Of a stretch of DNA of 37,523 nt, positions 1 through 8,038 are shown piece after piece. This stretch comes from an uncultured Eubacteriales bacterium. Its GTDB lineage: Bacteria; Bacillota; Clostridia; Oscillospirales; Acutalibacteraceae. Made by a program: the position numbers and the translations under genes. Numbering within the stretch: position 1 is the stretch's first letter; each line of letters opens with the position of its first letter. The stretch spans positions 1 through 37,523 of the forward strand of contig OMYH01000008.1 in the NCBI GenBank assembly GCA_900315255.1, given 5' to 3'. Under the pieces are notes generated by a model. The model was not told the DNA's origin, did not search any database, and saw only the letters and a program-made list of their open reading frames with translations.

Positions 1-258
1 TTTAGTAACAGTTAAAGATTTAAGTACCGTTTCAGTTGATGGCGAAGCGTATCCAGTTACTACCGTAACATTATCGCCAATCGGAATACCGGCATTCTTG
101 AGTGCGTCCGAAAAACCTATTCCATCTGTTGTATAGCTCTGTCTTGCGCTGAACTTGATCACAATGCCTTCATTCATCTTTGCAGTCTTCAGCGGATCAT
201 ATTTCTCCCTGTGAGCCGGATGAAGAGCGTGGGCGTTATCCGCCGAGATCATAAAGCT
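1..258 (-). pseudogene. Fragment of M18-family aminopeptidase, truncated, runs off the window
   Basis: On the minus strand an open frame carries FMISADNAHALHP, then EKYDP, IVIKF and QSYTTD. This matches the conserved C-terminal part of M18 (aspartyl) aminopeptidases, where the SADxAHAxHP segment supplies a metal-binding His. The resemblance fades at about position 118; the rest, with a GIPIGDNVTVV stretch, is not M18-like to my eye and may be another joined piece. The family N-terminus (about 300 residues) is missing, and upstream sequence switches to PRPP synthetase in another frame. This is a gene remnant or an assembly join, not an intact enzyme. Confidence 0.5.
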
Positions 259-406
259 GTCTGAGCATTGCAGCGCAGTCAAGGGAAGCTCTAAGATTCT
301 GTCTTGTCTCAGTTCTGCCTTCATAAACAAAAGGCATGATAACGTTAATTCTGCGGGCCTTGCCGACACAAGTGGAAACAATTCTCAGAAGATCCCTGTA
401 ATGATC
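236..406 (-). pseudogene. Fragment of ribose-phosphate pyrophosphokinase
   Basis: The minus-strand frame reads DHYRDLLRIVS, then RRINVIMPFVYEGR and ASLDCAAMLRQLYDLGG before a TAA at 236-238. This resembles the clostridial PRPP synthetase segment that normally continues into the PRPP and ATP binding site. Only about 57 residues remain of a protein normally over 300 long. Its start is replaced by the asparaginase fragment and its end by the M18 fragment, in a different reading frame. It cannot encode a working enzyme. A complete prs gene should exist elsewhere in this genome. Confidence 0.6.
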
Positions 407-1054
407 ACTGCGGCGGACTATGTGTTGAGTGACAGAAGATCAAACGGCATAGATAATTTCTGCGGCTGCGTGGACTTTATCGGGGAATTTTCAAAGGGGA
501 AGCACAGTTATGCAGGAGTGTACGCCGTGTGGAAAAACAGGGGCGATTATGTGCGTGTACATCGCGCGGCAAGGCTTGAACAGGCGGACTTTAACGATGA
601 GTTCCGCTCTTTCGGAGGGGAATGCTTCGGAACTATAAGGAGCGGAAGATTTGTTAAAAACAAGACTGCGTCTGACTTTGCGGAGAGCGGACAGCCCGGC
701 ATGAGCCTGCTCGGAAAAAGGATAACGCTGTCAAGGAAAATTCTCCTGCTGAAATCGTATGCAGGGGCTGATTTTGACTGTGTGTCGATACAGGACAAAG
801 ACGCTGTTATTGTGCAGACATATCATTCGGGGACGGTTTGTACCGTTGGGGATAACACCTCGTTTGTGAAGTTTGCAAAGCGGTGCAGCGAGCATAACGT
901 CGATGTGTATGTGTTCCCGATCAGGGACAGGGGCTACATTTACCGCTCTTCAAAGGAGATCCCGTGGGATATAGTGAAGCCGCTGTTCAATGTCGGCGAG
1001 TGCGAGGCGTATGCCCGACTGCTTTTGAAGTACGGGGAAATACGCAGGTCTTAA
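389..1054 (+). pseudogene. L-asparaginase-like protein lacking its N-terminal third
   Basis: The frame is open from before 389; the first ATG is at 401 but has no convincing ribosome-binding site. KIPVMITAADYVLSD and RSNGIDN resemble the asparaginase PVVLTGA...D...N segment, and VIVQTYHSGTVC near the middle matches the C-terminal-domain GxVxxxYHSGT motif, followed by a domain ending in AYARLLLKY. About 220 residues remain of roughly 330. The N-terminal catalytic Thr region (TGGTI) and the HGTDT motif are absent, so the product would not be an active amidohydrolase of L-asparagine. The truncation coincides with the junction to the prs fragment. Confidence 0.55.
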
Positions 1055-1092
1055 GGCAATATCTGTGCGGTATTTGTGCGGTGTTGCCTTAA
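1051..1092. repeat. Inverted repeat overlapping the asparaginase stop
   Basis: TTAAGGCAA at 1051-1059 is a perfect inverted copy of TTGCCTTAA at 1084-1092, with a 24-base loop holding two copies of TGTGCGGT. The left arm contains the asparaginase stop codon. There is no T-run after either arm, so this is a weak terminator candidate at best; it could also be an operator. Confidence 0.4.
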
Positions 1093-1117
1093 AGCGACAA
1101 GTTCTGCCTTTGCCGTG

Positions 1118-1126
1118 TGGTATAAT
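1118..1126 (+). promoter_or_regulatory. Extended -10 promoter candidate for the C39-like peptidase
   Basis: TGGTATAAT is a perfect extended -10 element about 30 bases before the start codon at 1159. No good -35 hexamer lies at the right distance, which is common for extended -10 promoters. Confidence 0.5.
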
Positions 1127-1158
1127 AGCAGTATTATATTTCAGACGGAGGCAGACGC

Positions 1159-2034
1159 ATGATAATATTTCATCAAAAAAGACGTTACCGCACACTTTTT
1201 GTGCTTGCTGTAATGCTTTCGAGTATGGCTGTGTCGGTAACGTGCTTCGGCACGGCTTCAAATGCAGAAACAGGCGGAAAAGACGAGCCGCCGCAGCAGC
1301 AGGACACCTCAAACGAAACAGAGGAGAAATACTTCAATCCCGAAACGGAGCAAAGGCTGTTTGAACTTTCCTTGGGGGACGAGCGGTTTGCCGAGGTGCT
1401 TGACAATTATGAGCAGTATCCGCAGTATCTGCTCGACGCTCTCTGTGTCGATCCGTCGCTGATAGAGCTTGTAACGATTTACGGCAGCGGTTACGACCCT
1501 GCCGATTGTTATATTACGCTGTCGGAGCTGTCGCAGGATATTCCCTTGTTTATTCAGTGGGACACACGCTGGGGCTATGCCCGTTACGGTGACGATATTA
1601 TAGCTAACTCGGGCTGCGGTCCGACCTGTTTGTCGATGACGGCGGTAGGTCTGACGGGAAATACACTGTATACGCCGTATTATATAGCGGAATATGCAGA
1701 GGAACACGGATATTATCAGAATGGCGTGGGTACGTCATGGGCATTGTTCACCGAAGGGAGCGGGGAGTTCGGATTGAACTGCGAGGAGCTTGGTAAGAAT
1801 AAGGATACGGTATTCGGCCGCCTTGCGCAGGGGTATCCGATAATCTGCTCAATGATCCCCGGAGATTTCACGGACAGCGGACATTTTATTGTGCTGACGG
1901 GTGTTGACAAAGGAATGATCAGAGTCAACGACCCGAACAGCTATGAGAACAGTGAAAGACTGTGGGAGTATTCCGAGCTTGATTGGCAGATCAGAAATAT
2001 GTGGTGTGTTTCAAAGCTGCCGCAGATATCGTAA
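1159..2034 (+). CDS. Secreted C39-like cysteine peptidase
   Basis: This 291-residue protein has a basic N-terminus and a hydrophobic segment (about residues 10-35) that fits a signal peptide or membrane anchor, then a low-complexity linker. The C-terminal half has the layout of the Peptidase_C39_2 (papain-like) fold: Gln133 in IPLFIQWDTRW, the nucleophile Cys153 in SGCGPTCLSM, His242 in SGHFIVLTG and Asp258 in VNDPN. All expected catalytic residues are present. It likely cleaves peptides outside the membrane, but the substrate cannot be read. The start is supported by GGAGG at 1146-1150. It is a single gene with its own extended -10 promoter, not linked to a bacteriocin transporter, so bacteriocin leader processing is not indicated. 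Confidence 0.75.
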   Translation: MIIFHQKRRYRTLFVLAVMLSSMAVSVTCFGTASNAETGGKDEPPQQQDTSNETEEKYFNPETEQRLFELSLGDERFAEVLDNYEQYPQYLLDALCVDPSLIELVTIYGSGYDPADCYITLSELSQDIPLFIQWDTRWGYARYGDDIIANSGCGPTCLSMTAVGLTGNTLYTPYYIAEYAEEHGYYQNGVGTSWALFTEGSGEFGLNCEELGKNKDTVFGRLAQGYPIICSMIPGDFTDSGHFIVLTGVDKGMIRVNDPNSYENSERLWEYSELDWQIRNMWCVSKLPQIS

Positions 2035-2111
2035 TAATAAGTAAATTTAAGAGGATTTACACTTGAAAATATGCATAATTCCACAAAAATAAAAATAATT
2101 AAAAATCGGTA

Positions 2112-2140
2112 TTGTAATGTGTTCTTCTATCATATATAAT
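2112..2140 (+). promoter_or_regulatory. Sigma-A-type promoter for the small membrane export gene
   Basis: TTGTAA at 2112-2117 is followed after 17 bases by a perfect TATAAT at 2135-2140. The TGTCC/GGACA pair just downstream in the leader could form a short hairpin. The next gene starts at 2211. Confidence 0.6.
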
Positions 2141-2210
2141 ACTATAAGTTGCTGTAAGTGTCCGTTATAGTGGACATTTAAACGAAATATATGAGAAGGA
2201 GCAGAGTGCA

Positions 2211-2699
2211 ATGTGGTATATCTATATTTTCCTGATTTCTATGATCCCGCTGGTGGAACTGAGAGGGGCTATCCCCGTGGCGGTTCTCCATGGACTTAAT
2301 ATCGTATGGGCATATGTTATTTGTATTATAGGTAATATGCTGCCCGTGCCGGTGATCTATCTGTTTGCAAGGAAGGTCCTCGAATGGGGCAAGGATAAGC
2401 CCGTTATCGGCAAGTTCTTCACTTTCTGTCTTGTCAAGGGCAAAAAGGGCGGAGATAAGCTTCAGGCGAAAGCAGGCAACGGACTTTTTGTAGCTTTGAT
2501 GCTGTTTGTCGGTATTCCTCTTCCGGGAACGGGCGCATGGACGGGTACGCTTGCGGCAAGCCTGCTTGATATGGGCTTCAAGAAAAGTATCCTCGCCGTT
2601 ATGCTCGGCGTCCTCATTGCAGGCATAATCATGGGAACAGGCTCGCTGCTTGTAGCGCATGGAGTGAACTTTATCTTCGCTCCGAAGGTGTGGGCATAA
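2211..2699 (+). CDS. Putative small multi-drug export family membrane protein (COG2426)
   Basis: This 162-residue protein is strongly hydrophobic with four to five likely membrane segments. It carries two family signatures: SMIPLVELRGAIPVA at the N-terminus, and GIPLPGTGAWTGTLAA near residues 101-116. These match the Sm_multidrug_ex family (PF06695), whose transport role is named but poorly proven. Length is normal for the family. The start follows AAGGAG at a good distance. It may be co-transcribed with the flavoprotein genes 18 bases downstream, but no functional link is obvious. Confidence 0.75.
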   Translation: MWYIYIFLISMIPLVELRGAIPVAVLHGLNIVWAYVICIIGNMLPVPVIYLFARKVLEWGKDKPVIGKFFTFCLVKGKKGGDKLQAKAGNGLFVALMLFVGIPLPGTGAWTGTLAASLLDMGFKKSILAVMLGVLIAGIIMGTGSLLVAHGVNFIFAPKVWA

Positions 2700-2717
2700 G
2701 TCCTTTAAGGTATAATA

Positions 2718-4016
2718 ATGGAAAAATATAATTATGATATTGTGATAATCGGCGGCGGTGCAGGGGGGCTTGCAGCCGCTGTTTGTCTATCAAAAAAGCT
2801 TAGAAAATACGGCGGTAAATATAGAACAGCCGTTATCGAAAAGGAAGAGAAATGCGGCAGAAAGCTGCTCGCTACGGGCAACGGGAAATGCAACCTCACA
2901 AACCGCAATATGTCGCCTGAGTATTATAACAGGTCGGGCAGAGAATTCCTCTCTCCGATACTTGCAAAATACAAGACGGATAAGCTGTTGTCCTTCTTTT
3001 CGTCTATGGGAATGCAGTTCCGACATGACAGCGCCGGCAGAGTATACCCCTATTCGGGGACATCGTCCGATGTTCTGAATGTTCTTTTGATGAACGCCCG
3101 TATGTATGGGACGGATATTCATTGTGCGGTAAATATAGAAAGGATAGAGAATATAAGCGGCGGCTTCAGGCTTTTTAGCAAGAAGGCTGTGTATACCTGC
3201 AGAAAGCTGATAATTGCCGCAGGAGGGAAGGTGCAGCCAAATCTCGGCAGCAGGGGAGCGTCATATTCCTTTGCGAAAATGCTGGGACTTAAGACTGAGC
3301 CGTTGTTCCCGGCTCTTGCGCCGATACCGTGCAGTGATCGTGATCTCGGTATAGTCAAGGGCGTGAGAGTTCCGTGCAGCGTATCTCTTACTGCGGACGG
3401 CAGGAGCGTGCATACCGAAACGGGTGAACTGCAGCTGAACGGCGATAACATATCGGGCATATGTGTGTTTCAGCTGTCGAGGTATTCAAATGAGTTTTTC
3501 ACTCTCGGCACGGTGAACGGTGAGAGGGCAGAGCAGATAAAGGTGATCGCCGACCTTATGCCTTCGTATACACAAAGCGATACAGAAAAAATGCTATTAT
3601 CTCAGTGCAAAAGATATTTCGATCTGCCAATCAGTGAGATGTTCACGGGCATACTCAACAGGAAACTCGGAGAGTTTCTGTGCAAAAGGGCAGGCATTGA
3701 TACTAATGATCATATGTCTACCCTGACCTTATCCGATATTGAACATATCGCAGAGCTTGTCAAATCCTGTGTGTTTGCTCCGAAGGGGATATCTTCTTAT
3801 AACGCCGCTCAGGTTACGGCAGGGGGAATCAGCCTTTCTCAGATAAATCGTGACATGAGCTGCAAAAAGCACGGCGATGTCTATATTGTCGGAGAAGCGT
3901 TGGATGTTGACGGTATCTGCGGAGGCTACAATCTTCACTTTGCATTTGTAAGCGGAATTATAGCGGGGAATGCCTGCGCAGATTCGCTGAAGGGGGAGCG
4001 AAATGATACGCATTAA
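2718..4016 (+). CDS. BaiN/HI0933-type FAD-dependent oxidoreductase
   Basis: This 432-residue flavoprotein opens with the dinucleotide-binding motif IIGGGAGGLAA (residues 10-20). GRKLLATGNGKCNLTN follows at about 47-62 and is diagnostic of the HI0933-like/BaiN family (NAD(P)/FAD-dependent oxidoreductases). The C-terminal signature VDGICGGYNLHFAFVSG closes the FAD site. The physiological substrate is unknown; members have been linked to bile acid chemistry, but that does not carry over to every homologue. It overlaps the next flavoprotein gene by 14 bases, which suggests translational coupling of two FAD enzymes. Confidence 0.85.
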   Translation: MEKYNYDIVIIGGGAGGLAAAVCLSKKLRKYGGKYRTAVIEKEEKCGRKLLATGNGKCNLTNRNMSPEYYNRSGREFLSPILAKYKTDKLLSFFSSMGMQFRHDSAGRVYPYSGTSSDVLNVLLMNARMYGTDIHCAVNIERIENISGGFRLFSKKAVYTCRKLIIAAGGKVQPNLGSRGASYSFAKMLGLKTEPLFPALAPIPCSDRDLGIVKGVRVPCSVSLTADGRSVHTETGELQLNGDNISGICVFQLSRYSNEFFTLGTVNGERAEQIKVIADLMPSYTQSDTEKMLLSQCKRYFDLPISEMFTGILNRKLGEFLCKRAGIDTNDHMSTLTLSDIEHIAELVKSCVFAPKGISSYNAAQVTAGGISLSQINRDMSCKKHGDVYIVGEALDVDGICGGYNLHFAFVSGIIAGNACADSLKGERNDTH

Positions 4017-5607
4017 CGATATACGAATGCCGCTCGGGTTTGATGATGGTATGCTCAAAGCTGCGGCGGCTAAACAGCTGTCGGTGGACAAGTCGAACAT
4101 AAAGACGGCGGAGCTTGTGAAAAGGAGCATTGACGCAAGGAAAAAGGATAACGTATGCTTCAATGTATCTGTCAATGTCCGTACGGCGGAGAATGAGGAC
4201 AATATACTCAGACGCTGTAAGAATAATAAAATAACAAAAACCGTGCCGTATCACTATGAGCTGCCGTTGTCGGATAAGCTCGGGCTTCGTCCCGTTGTTG
4301 TGGGAGCAGGTCCTGCCGGACTGTTTGCTGCCTTGATACTTGCGCAGGCGGGACAATGTCCGATCCTGATAGAGAGGGGCAGAAGCGTTGATGACAGGAC
4401 AAGGGACGTTGAGCTGTTCCGCAGAGGAGGGCGGCTCGATACCGAAAGCAACGTGCAGTTCGGAGAAGGCGGAGCCGGGACTTTTTCAGACGGAAAGCTC
4501 AATACGGGTACTAAAGATGTGCGCTCACGCAAGGTGCTGGAGGAGTTTGTGCTCCACGGTGCGCCCGAGGATATTCTTGTCAACGCTAAGCCGCATATAG
4601 GCACGGATAAGCTGAAAATTACGGTAAAAAATATACGGAGCGATATTATCAGTCTCGGCGGCGAGGTGCGGTTTGAAACGAAGCTTGTCGGCATACATTC
4701 AAAAAACGGCAGATTAAGCTCGGTTGATGTTCAGTGCGGCAATACTGCCGAAACGATAGAAACGGATAATGTGATCCTTGCAATAGGTCACAGCGCAAGA
4801 GATACGTTCGGGTTATTATATGACGGGGGCTTCGTCATGCAGGCAAAGCCGTTCTCGGTGGGCGTGAGGATCGAGCATCTGCAGAGGAATATCAATATAG
4901 CGCAGTACGGGAAATTCTTTGACAGCGAATATCTCGGTGCGGCAGACTACAAGCTGAACGTACATCTGAAAAGCGGCAGGGGTGTTTATACGTTCTGTAT
5001 GTGTCCCGGAGGAGAGGTAGTTGCGGCTGCAAGCGAGGAGAACACCGTAGTCACAAACGGCATGAGCGAATACGCAAGAGATAAGACTAATGCAAACAGC
5101 GCTCTTCTTGTGGGGGTGAATCCAGAGGATTTCGCAGATGATTCGCCGCTTGCGGGAGTGGAGTTCCAGAGAAGTATCGAGCGTGCGGCTTTTATTGCGG
5201 GAGGAGAAGATTACTGTGCACCCGTGCAGCGTGTGGGTGATCTGCTCAAGGGCAGAGTGTCCGAACGTATAGGCGATGTCATACCAAGCTATAAGCCGGG
5301 GTACAGACTAAGCGAGGTGTCGCAGTATCTGCCCGATTTCATGTGCAGCAGTATCAGAGAGGCTTTGCCGCTGCTTGACAGGAAATTATCGGGCTTTGCA
5401 GACAATGACGCTGTTATAACGGGCGCGGAAACGAGGTCGAGCAGTCCCGTGAGGATAATAAGAAACGACGGTCTTGAAGCTGTCGGAATGAGCGGAGCTT
5501 ATCCCTGCGGAGAAGGTGCGGGGTATGCGGGAGGTATAGTATCGGCGGCAGTCGATGGTATAAAATGTGCCGAGGCTATACTAATTAAGAGCAGGAGAGG
5601 TGAATGA
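4003..5607 (+). CDS. FAD-dependent dehydrogenase-like protein (COG2509)
   Basis: This 534-residue protein begins with an N-terminal region of about 95 residues, with a ferredoxin-like appearance, that precedes the FAD domain in this family. VVVGAGPAGLFAA at 98-110 is the FAD-binding GxGxxG loop, with the acidic Glu124 ending the second strand. VQFGEGGAGTFSDGKL further on is a strong family marker, and GAETRSSSPVRI and GEGAGYAGGI form the C-terminal FAD contacts. No substrate is known. It starts inside the preceding oxidoreductase gene and ends 1 base before the WYL regulator start, so the three form a tight operon. Confidence 0.85.
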   Translation: MIRINDIRMPLGFDDGMLKAAAAKQLSVDKSNIKTAELVKRSIDARKKDNVCFNVSVNVRTAENEDNILRRCKNNKITKTVPYHYELPLSDKLGLRPVVVGAGPAGLFAALILAQAGQCPILIERGRSVDDRTRDVELFRRGGRLDTESNVQFGEGGAGTFSDGKLNTGTKDVRSRKVLEEFVLHGAPEDILVNAKPHIGTDKLKITVKNIRSDIISLGGEVRFETKLVGIHSKNGRLSSVDVQCGNTAETIETDNVILAIGHSARDTFGLLYDGGFVMQAKPFSVGVRIEHLQRNINIAQYGKFFDSEYLGAADYKLNVHLKSGRGVYTFCMCPGGEVVAAASEENTVVTNGMSEYARDKTNANSALLVGVNPEDFADDSPLAGVEFQRSIERAAFIAGGEDYCAPVQRVGDLLKGRVSERIGDVIPSYKPGYRLSEVSQYLPDFMCSSIREALPLLDRKLSGFADNDAVITGAETRSSSPVRIIRNDGLEAVGMSGAYPCGEGAGYAGGIVSAAVDGIKCAEAILIKSRRGE

Positions 5608-5608
5608 T

Positions 5609-6619
5609 ATGTCGGAAAAAGACGGTAAGAGCAGCAAGAAAAAATTGTTTGCGGTGCTGGAAATACTAAAGAAATACAGCGATGATGAACATCCCATGAA
5701 AGCACATGAAATAATAGAGAAACTAAGCTCGGAGTATGATCTTGCGGCGGAGAGAAAGTCTATCTATCGTGACGTGGAAACGCTGCAGGATATGGGCGTT
5801 GACATTATGAAAAGCGGCAGAGAGGGCTTTTATCTTGCTGCACGAAGCTTTGAGATAGCCGAGATAAGAATGCTCAACGACGCTATTCTCGGAGCGTCGT
5901 TCATAACTCCGAGCAAGACTAAGGTGCTGTCGCATAAGCTCACGCAGGAGCTGAGTGTCCATCAGGCAAAGCAGATCGAAACGCAGATGTATTATGACAA
6001 CAGGATCAAGTTTGACAACGAGCAGATACTCTATATCGTAGACCAGCTGCATACAGCGATAGCGGCAGGGAAAAAGGTGAAGTTCAAGTATTACCGTAAG
6101 AGGATCGTGAACAACAGGGTCAGAAGAACATACACCCGTGAGCATTGCATCAGCCCCTATGCGCTGATTTGGAGCGATGACAATTATTATCTTGTCGGTA
6201 ACTACGCCAAGTACGACAATCTTTCTCACTACAGACTCGACCGCATGGAGCAGCTGTCGATCACAGACGAGCCTTCCCGCAGCTTTGAGGAGGTCAGCAA
6301 ATACAGAGGCAGCTTTGACGCAGGCGATTATGTCACACATACGTTCAGAATGTATTCGGGCGAGGAAACCGAGATCGACCTCATTTGCAGCAATGATATA
6401 CTGGAGAAAATAATAGATAAATTCGGCGACGGCGCTCATTATATGAACTGCGAAAACGACACCTTCAGGGTGAGAACGACAGGCTATATGAGTGAAGGTC
6501 TTGTGGACTGGCTCATGATGTATTCCTCGCGCTGCTACATAAAAGCGCCCGATGAGCTCAGAGAACGAGTGATCCGTCGTGCGGCAGAGATAGTAGAGAA
6601 GCAGAGCGAGATGGTTTGA
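5609..6619 (+). CDS. WYL-domain transcriptional regulator with N-terminal HTH
   Basis: The ATG at 5609 is preferred over an upstream GTG because AGGAGAGG at 5593-5600 sits 8 bases before it. The 336-residue product has an N-terminal winged helix (about 10-65, HTH_11-like, with KSIYRDVETLQDMGV as recognition segment). A central WYL-type ligand domain around residues 165-235 includes NYYLVGNY and LSHYRLDRM, and a C-terminal WCX-like extension follows. Such regulators sense nucleotides or other small ligands; the ligand here is unknown. Its position directly after the flavoproteins suggests it may regulate that operon. Confidence 0.8.
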   Translation: MSEKDGKSSKKKLFAVLEILKKYSDDEHPMKAHEIIEKLSSEYDLAAERKSIYRDVETLQDMGVDIMKSGREGFYLAARSFEIAEIRMLNDAILGASFITPSKTKVLSHKLTQELSVHQAKQIETQMYYDNRIKFDNEQILYIVDQLHTAIAAGKKVKFKYYRKRIVNNRVRRTYTREHCISPYALIWSDDNYYLVGNYAKYDNLSHYRLDRMEQLSITDEPSRSFEEVSKYRGSFDAGDYVTHTFRMYSGEETEIDLICSNDILEKIIDKFGDGAHYMNCENDTFRVRTTGYMSEGLVDWLMMYSSRCYIKAPDELRERVIRRAAEIVEKQSEMV

Positions 6620-6649
6620 CGAAATAAGGAAAAATATTTTGCAAAACAC

Positions 6650-6678
6650 TTGACTTTACACAAACTCGCGTGTATAAT
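6650..6678 (+). promoter_or_regulatory. Promoter of the rpsF-ssb-rpsR operon
   Basis: TTGACT at 6650-6655 and TATAAT at 6673-6678 are separated by exactly 17 bases, a near-consensus sigma-A promoter. It drives a leader of about 70 bases before rpsF. Confidence 0.8.
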
Positions 6679-6708
6679 TGATATGTTATTCTTAAAGAAT
6701 AACTCCTT

Positions 6709-6729
6709 GCTCCGTAGAGAGTACGGAGC
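6709..6729 (+). promoter_or_regulatory. Hairpin in the rpsF leader, possible ribosomal protein autoregulatory site
   Basis: GCTCCGTA and TACGGAGC form a perfect 8-bp stem around a GAGAG loop, 12 bases before the AGGAGG ribosome-binding site of rpsF. A smaller palindrome (ATTCTT/AAGAAT) lies just upstream. Leaders of this operon in other bacteria bind the S6:S18 dimer. I cannot confirm that this hairpin matches that published motif. Confidence 0.45.
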
Positions 6730-6754
6730 CAAAGTCCAAAAGGAGGTGCAGATA

Positions 6755-7051
6755 ATGGAAAAGTTACAGTATTCTTACGAGTCTGTTCTTGTAGTTTCCG
6801 TAAAAGGCGGCGAAGAGGGCATTGCTAAGGTAGTAGATTACTTCAAGGGAGTAATCGAAAGACACGCAACTCTCGACAGCGTTGACGAGTGGGGCAAGAG
6901 AAGTCTTGCTTACGAGATCAATAAGGAAACTGAGGGCTACTATGTGCTCTATAACTTCACAAGCGACGCTGATTTCCCTGCAGAGCTTGACAGAAGATAC
7001 AAGATCACAGACGGCGTTCTTCGTTCTTTGATCATCAAGAAAGAGGCTTGA
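6755..7051 (+). CDS. rpsF: 30S ribosomal protein S6
   Basis: The ATG at 6755 follows AAAGGAGG by a normal distance; the longer open frame upstream lies in the leader. The 98-residue product fits bacterial S6. YESVLVVSVKGGEEGIAKVV forms the first strand and helix, DEWGKRSLAYEINKETEGYYVLYNF the central sheet, and DRRYKITDGVLRSLIIKKE the C-terminal strand. S6 binds S18 and 16S rRNA in the platform of the small subunit. It is first in the classic rpsF-ssb-rpsR operon. Confidence 0.95.
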   Translation: MEKLQYSYESVLVVSVKGGEEGIAKVVDYFKGVIERHATLDSVDEWGKRSLAYEINKETEGYYVLYNFTSDADFPAELDRRYKITDGVLRSLIIKKEA

Positions 7052-7067
7052 TAGGGGGTAATTTATT

Positions 7068-7538
7068 ATGATGAACATTGTTACATTAATGGGCAGATTG
7101 ACTGCCGACCCCGAGCTGAAAACAACAAATTCGGGTTTATCGTATTGCCGTTTTTCGATTGCCGTTGACCGTGATTTTACAAAACAGGGCGAAGAAAAAC
7201 AGACTGACTTCATAAATTGCGTGGCTTGGGATAAGCGAGCTGAGTTTATTTCACGCTATTTTTCAAAGGGGTCTCTCATTGCTTTAAAGGGTTCTATCCG
7301 CACGGGTTCTTATACGGATAATTCGGGCAATAAGAGATATACGACCGATGTTGTTATTGACAATGTTTATTTCACCGGTGAGAAGAAAGACAGCGGTTCT
7401 TCATATTCGAGGGGCAGCCGACAGACAAGCGAAAGCAATTCTTCTTACAGGCAGGATCCGGCTCCGGCGCCGTCTTACTCAAGCGGCAGCGACAACGACT
7501 TCGATACGATAAATACGGACGAAGACCTCCCGTTCTGA
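7068..7538 (+). CDS. ssb: Single-stranded DNA-binding protein
   Basis: This 156-residue protein has an N-terminal OB fold (MNIVTLMGRLTADPEL through VVIDNVYF, about residues 1-105). A Ser/Pro-rich flexible linker follows, and the acidic tip DEDLPF is the standard SSB C-terminal peptide that docks repair and replication partners. Two adjacent Met codons (7068 and 7071) make the exact start ambiguous by one residue. A GGGGG ribosome-binding site lies about 10 bases upstream. Its position between rpsF and rpsR is conserved in Firmicutes. Confidence 0.95.
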   Translation: MMNIVTLMGRLTADPELKTTNSGLSYCRFSIAVDRDFTKQGEEKQTDFINCVAWDKRAEFISRYFSKGSLIALKGSIRTGSYTDNSGNKRYTTDVVIDNVYFTGEKKDSGSSYSRGSRQTSESNSSYRQDPAPAPSYSSGSDNDFDTINTDEDLPF

Positions 7539-7580
7539 GCCGATGAAGATTTTGAGAATTTATGAAAAGGAGCGATAACA

Positions 7581-7829
7581 ATGGCTGACAGACCGGAAAG
7601 AGATAACCGCAGAAACCGCAAGGGCCGCAAGAAGGTTTGTGCGTTCTGCGTTGATAAGGTAGAAACGATAGATTACAAAGATATCGGCAAGCTTCGCCGT
7701 TACCTTTCTGAAAGAGCAAAGATTCTCCCCAGACGTGTTACAGGTACATGCGCACGCCACCAGAGAGGTCTTACTGTTGCTATAAAGAGAGCAAGACATC
7801 TTGCGCTTCTCCCTTATACAAGCGATTGA
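7581..7829 (+). CDS. rpsR: 30S ribosomal protein S18
   Basis: This 82-residue basic protein contains [15 protein letters not shown] and [18 protein letters not shown], then [23 protein letters not shown], all typical of bacterial S18. The pair of Cys residues in CAFC plus the later Cys suggests the zinc-type S18 variant found in many clostridia. AAAGGAG precedes the ATG. It closes the operon, with a strong terminator 17 bases after the stop. Confidence 0.95.
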   Translation: MADRPERDNRRNRKGRKKVCAFCVDKVETIDYKDIGKLRRYLSERAKILPRRVTGTCARHQRGLTVAIKRARHLALLPYTSD

Positions 7830-7845
7830 TTTCAGATCATAATAC

Positions 7846-7876
7846 AAAGAGGGTACTTTGCGGTATCCTCTTTTTT
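7846..7876 (+). terminator. Rho-independent terminator of the rpsF operon
   Basis: AAAGAGGGTAC pairs with GTATCCTCTTT across a TTTGCG loop (11 bp, one G-U pair) and is followed by a T-run. It lies directly after rpsR. Confidence 0.85.
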
Positions 7877-7904
7877 ATTTGACATTTTTAGTCAAAGGCT
7901 GAAA

Positions 7905-7970
7905 AAAATTAAAATATATTAAAATAAATTAAAATAAAAGGTTGACAGTATGTGTGACAGGCTTTATAAT
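7905..7970 (+). promoter_or_regulatory. Consensus promoter with A/T-rich upstream tract for the efflux operon
   Basis: TTGACA at 7942-7947 and TATAAT at 7965-7970 are both perfect hexamers at 17-base spacing. The preceding 7905-7940 is almost all A and T with repeated TTAAAAT words, resembling an UP element. This should be a strong promoter. No operator palindrome stands out. Confidence 0.8.
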
Positions 7971-8038
7971 TGTATTAGTTCAAATAGTATAATGATAAGA
8001 CGAAGAGATTTGTCTTGAGAAGGAACGGAGGAATTTCT

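Noticed and set aside
5723..6649. Long minus-strand ORF opposite the WYL regulator
   Set aside because: A mirror frame of a gene with strong domain evidence; its translation shows no motif and it has no ribosome-binding site.
6650..6754. N-terminal extension of ribosomal protein S6
   Set aside because: It starts inside the promoter; the ATG at 6755 has the perfect ribosome-binding site and gives normal S6 length.
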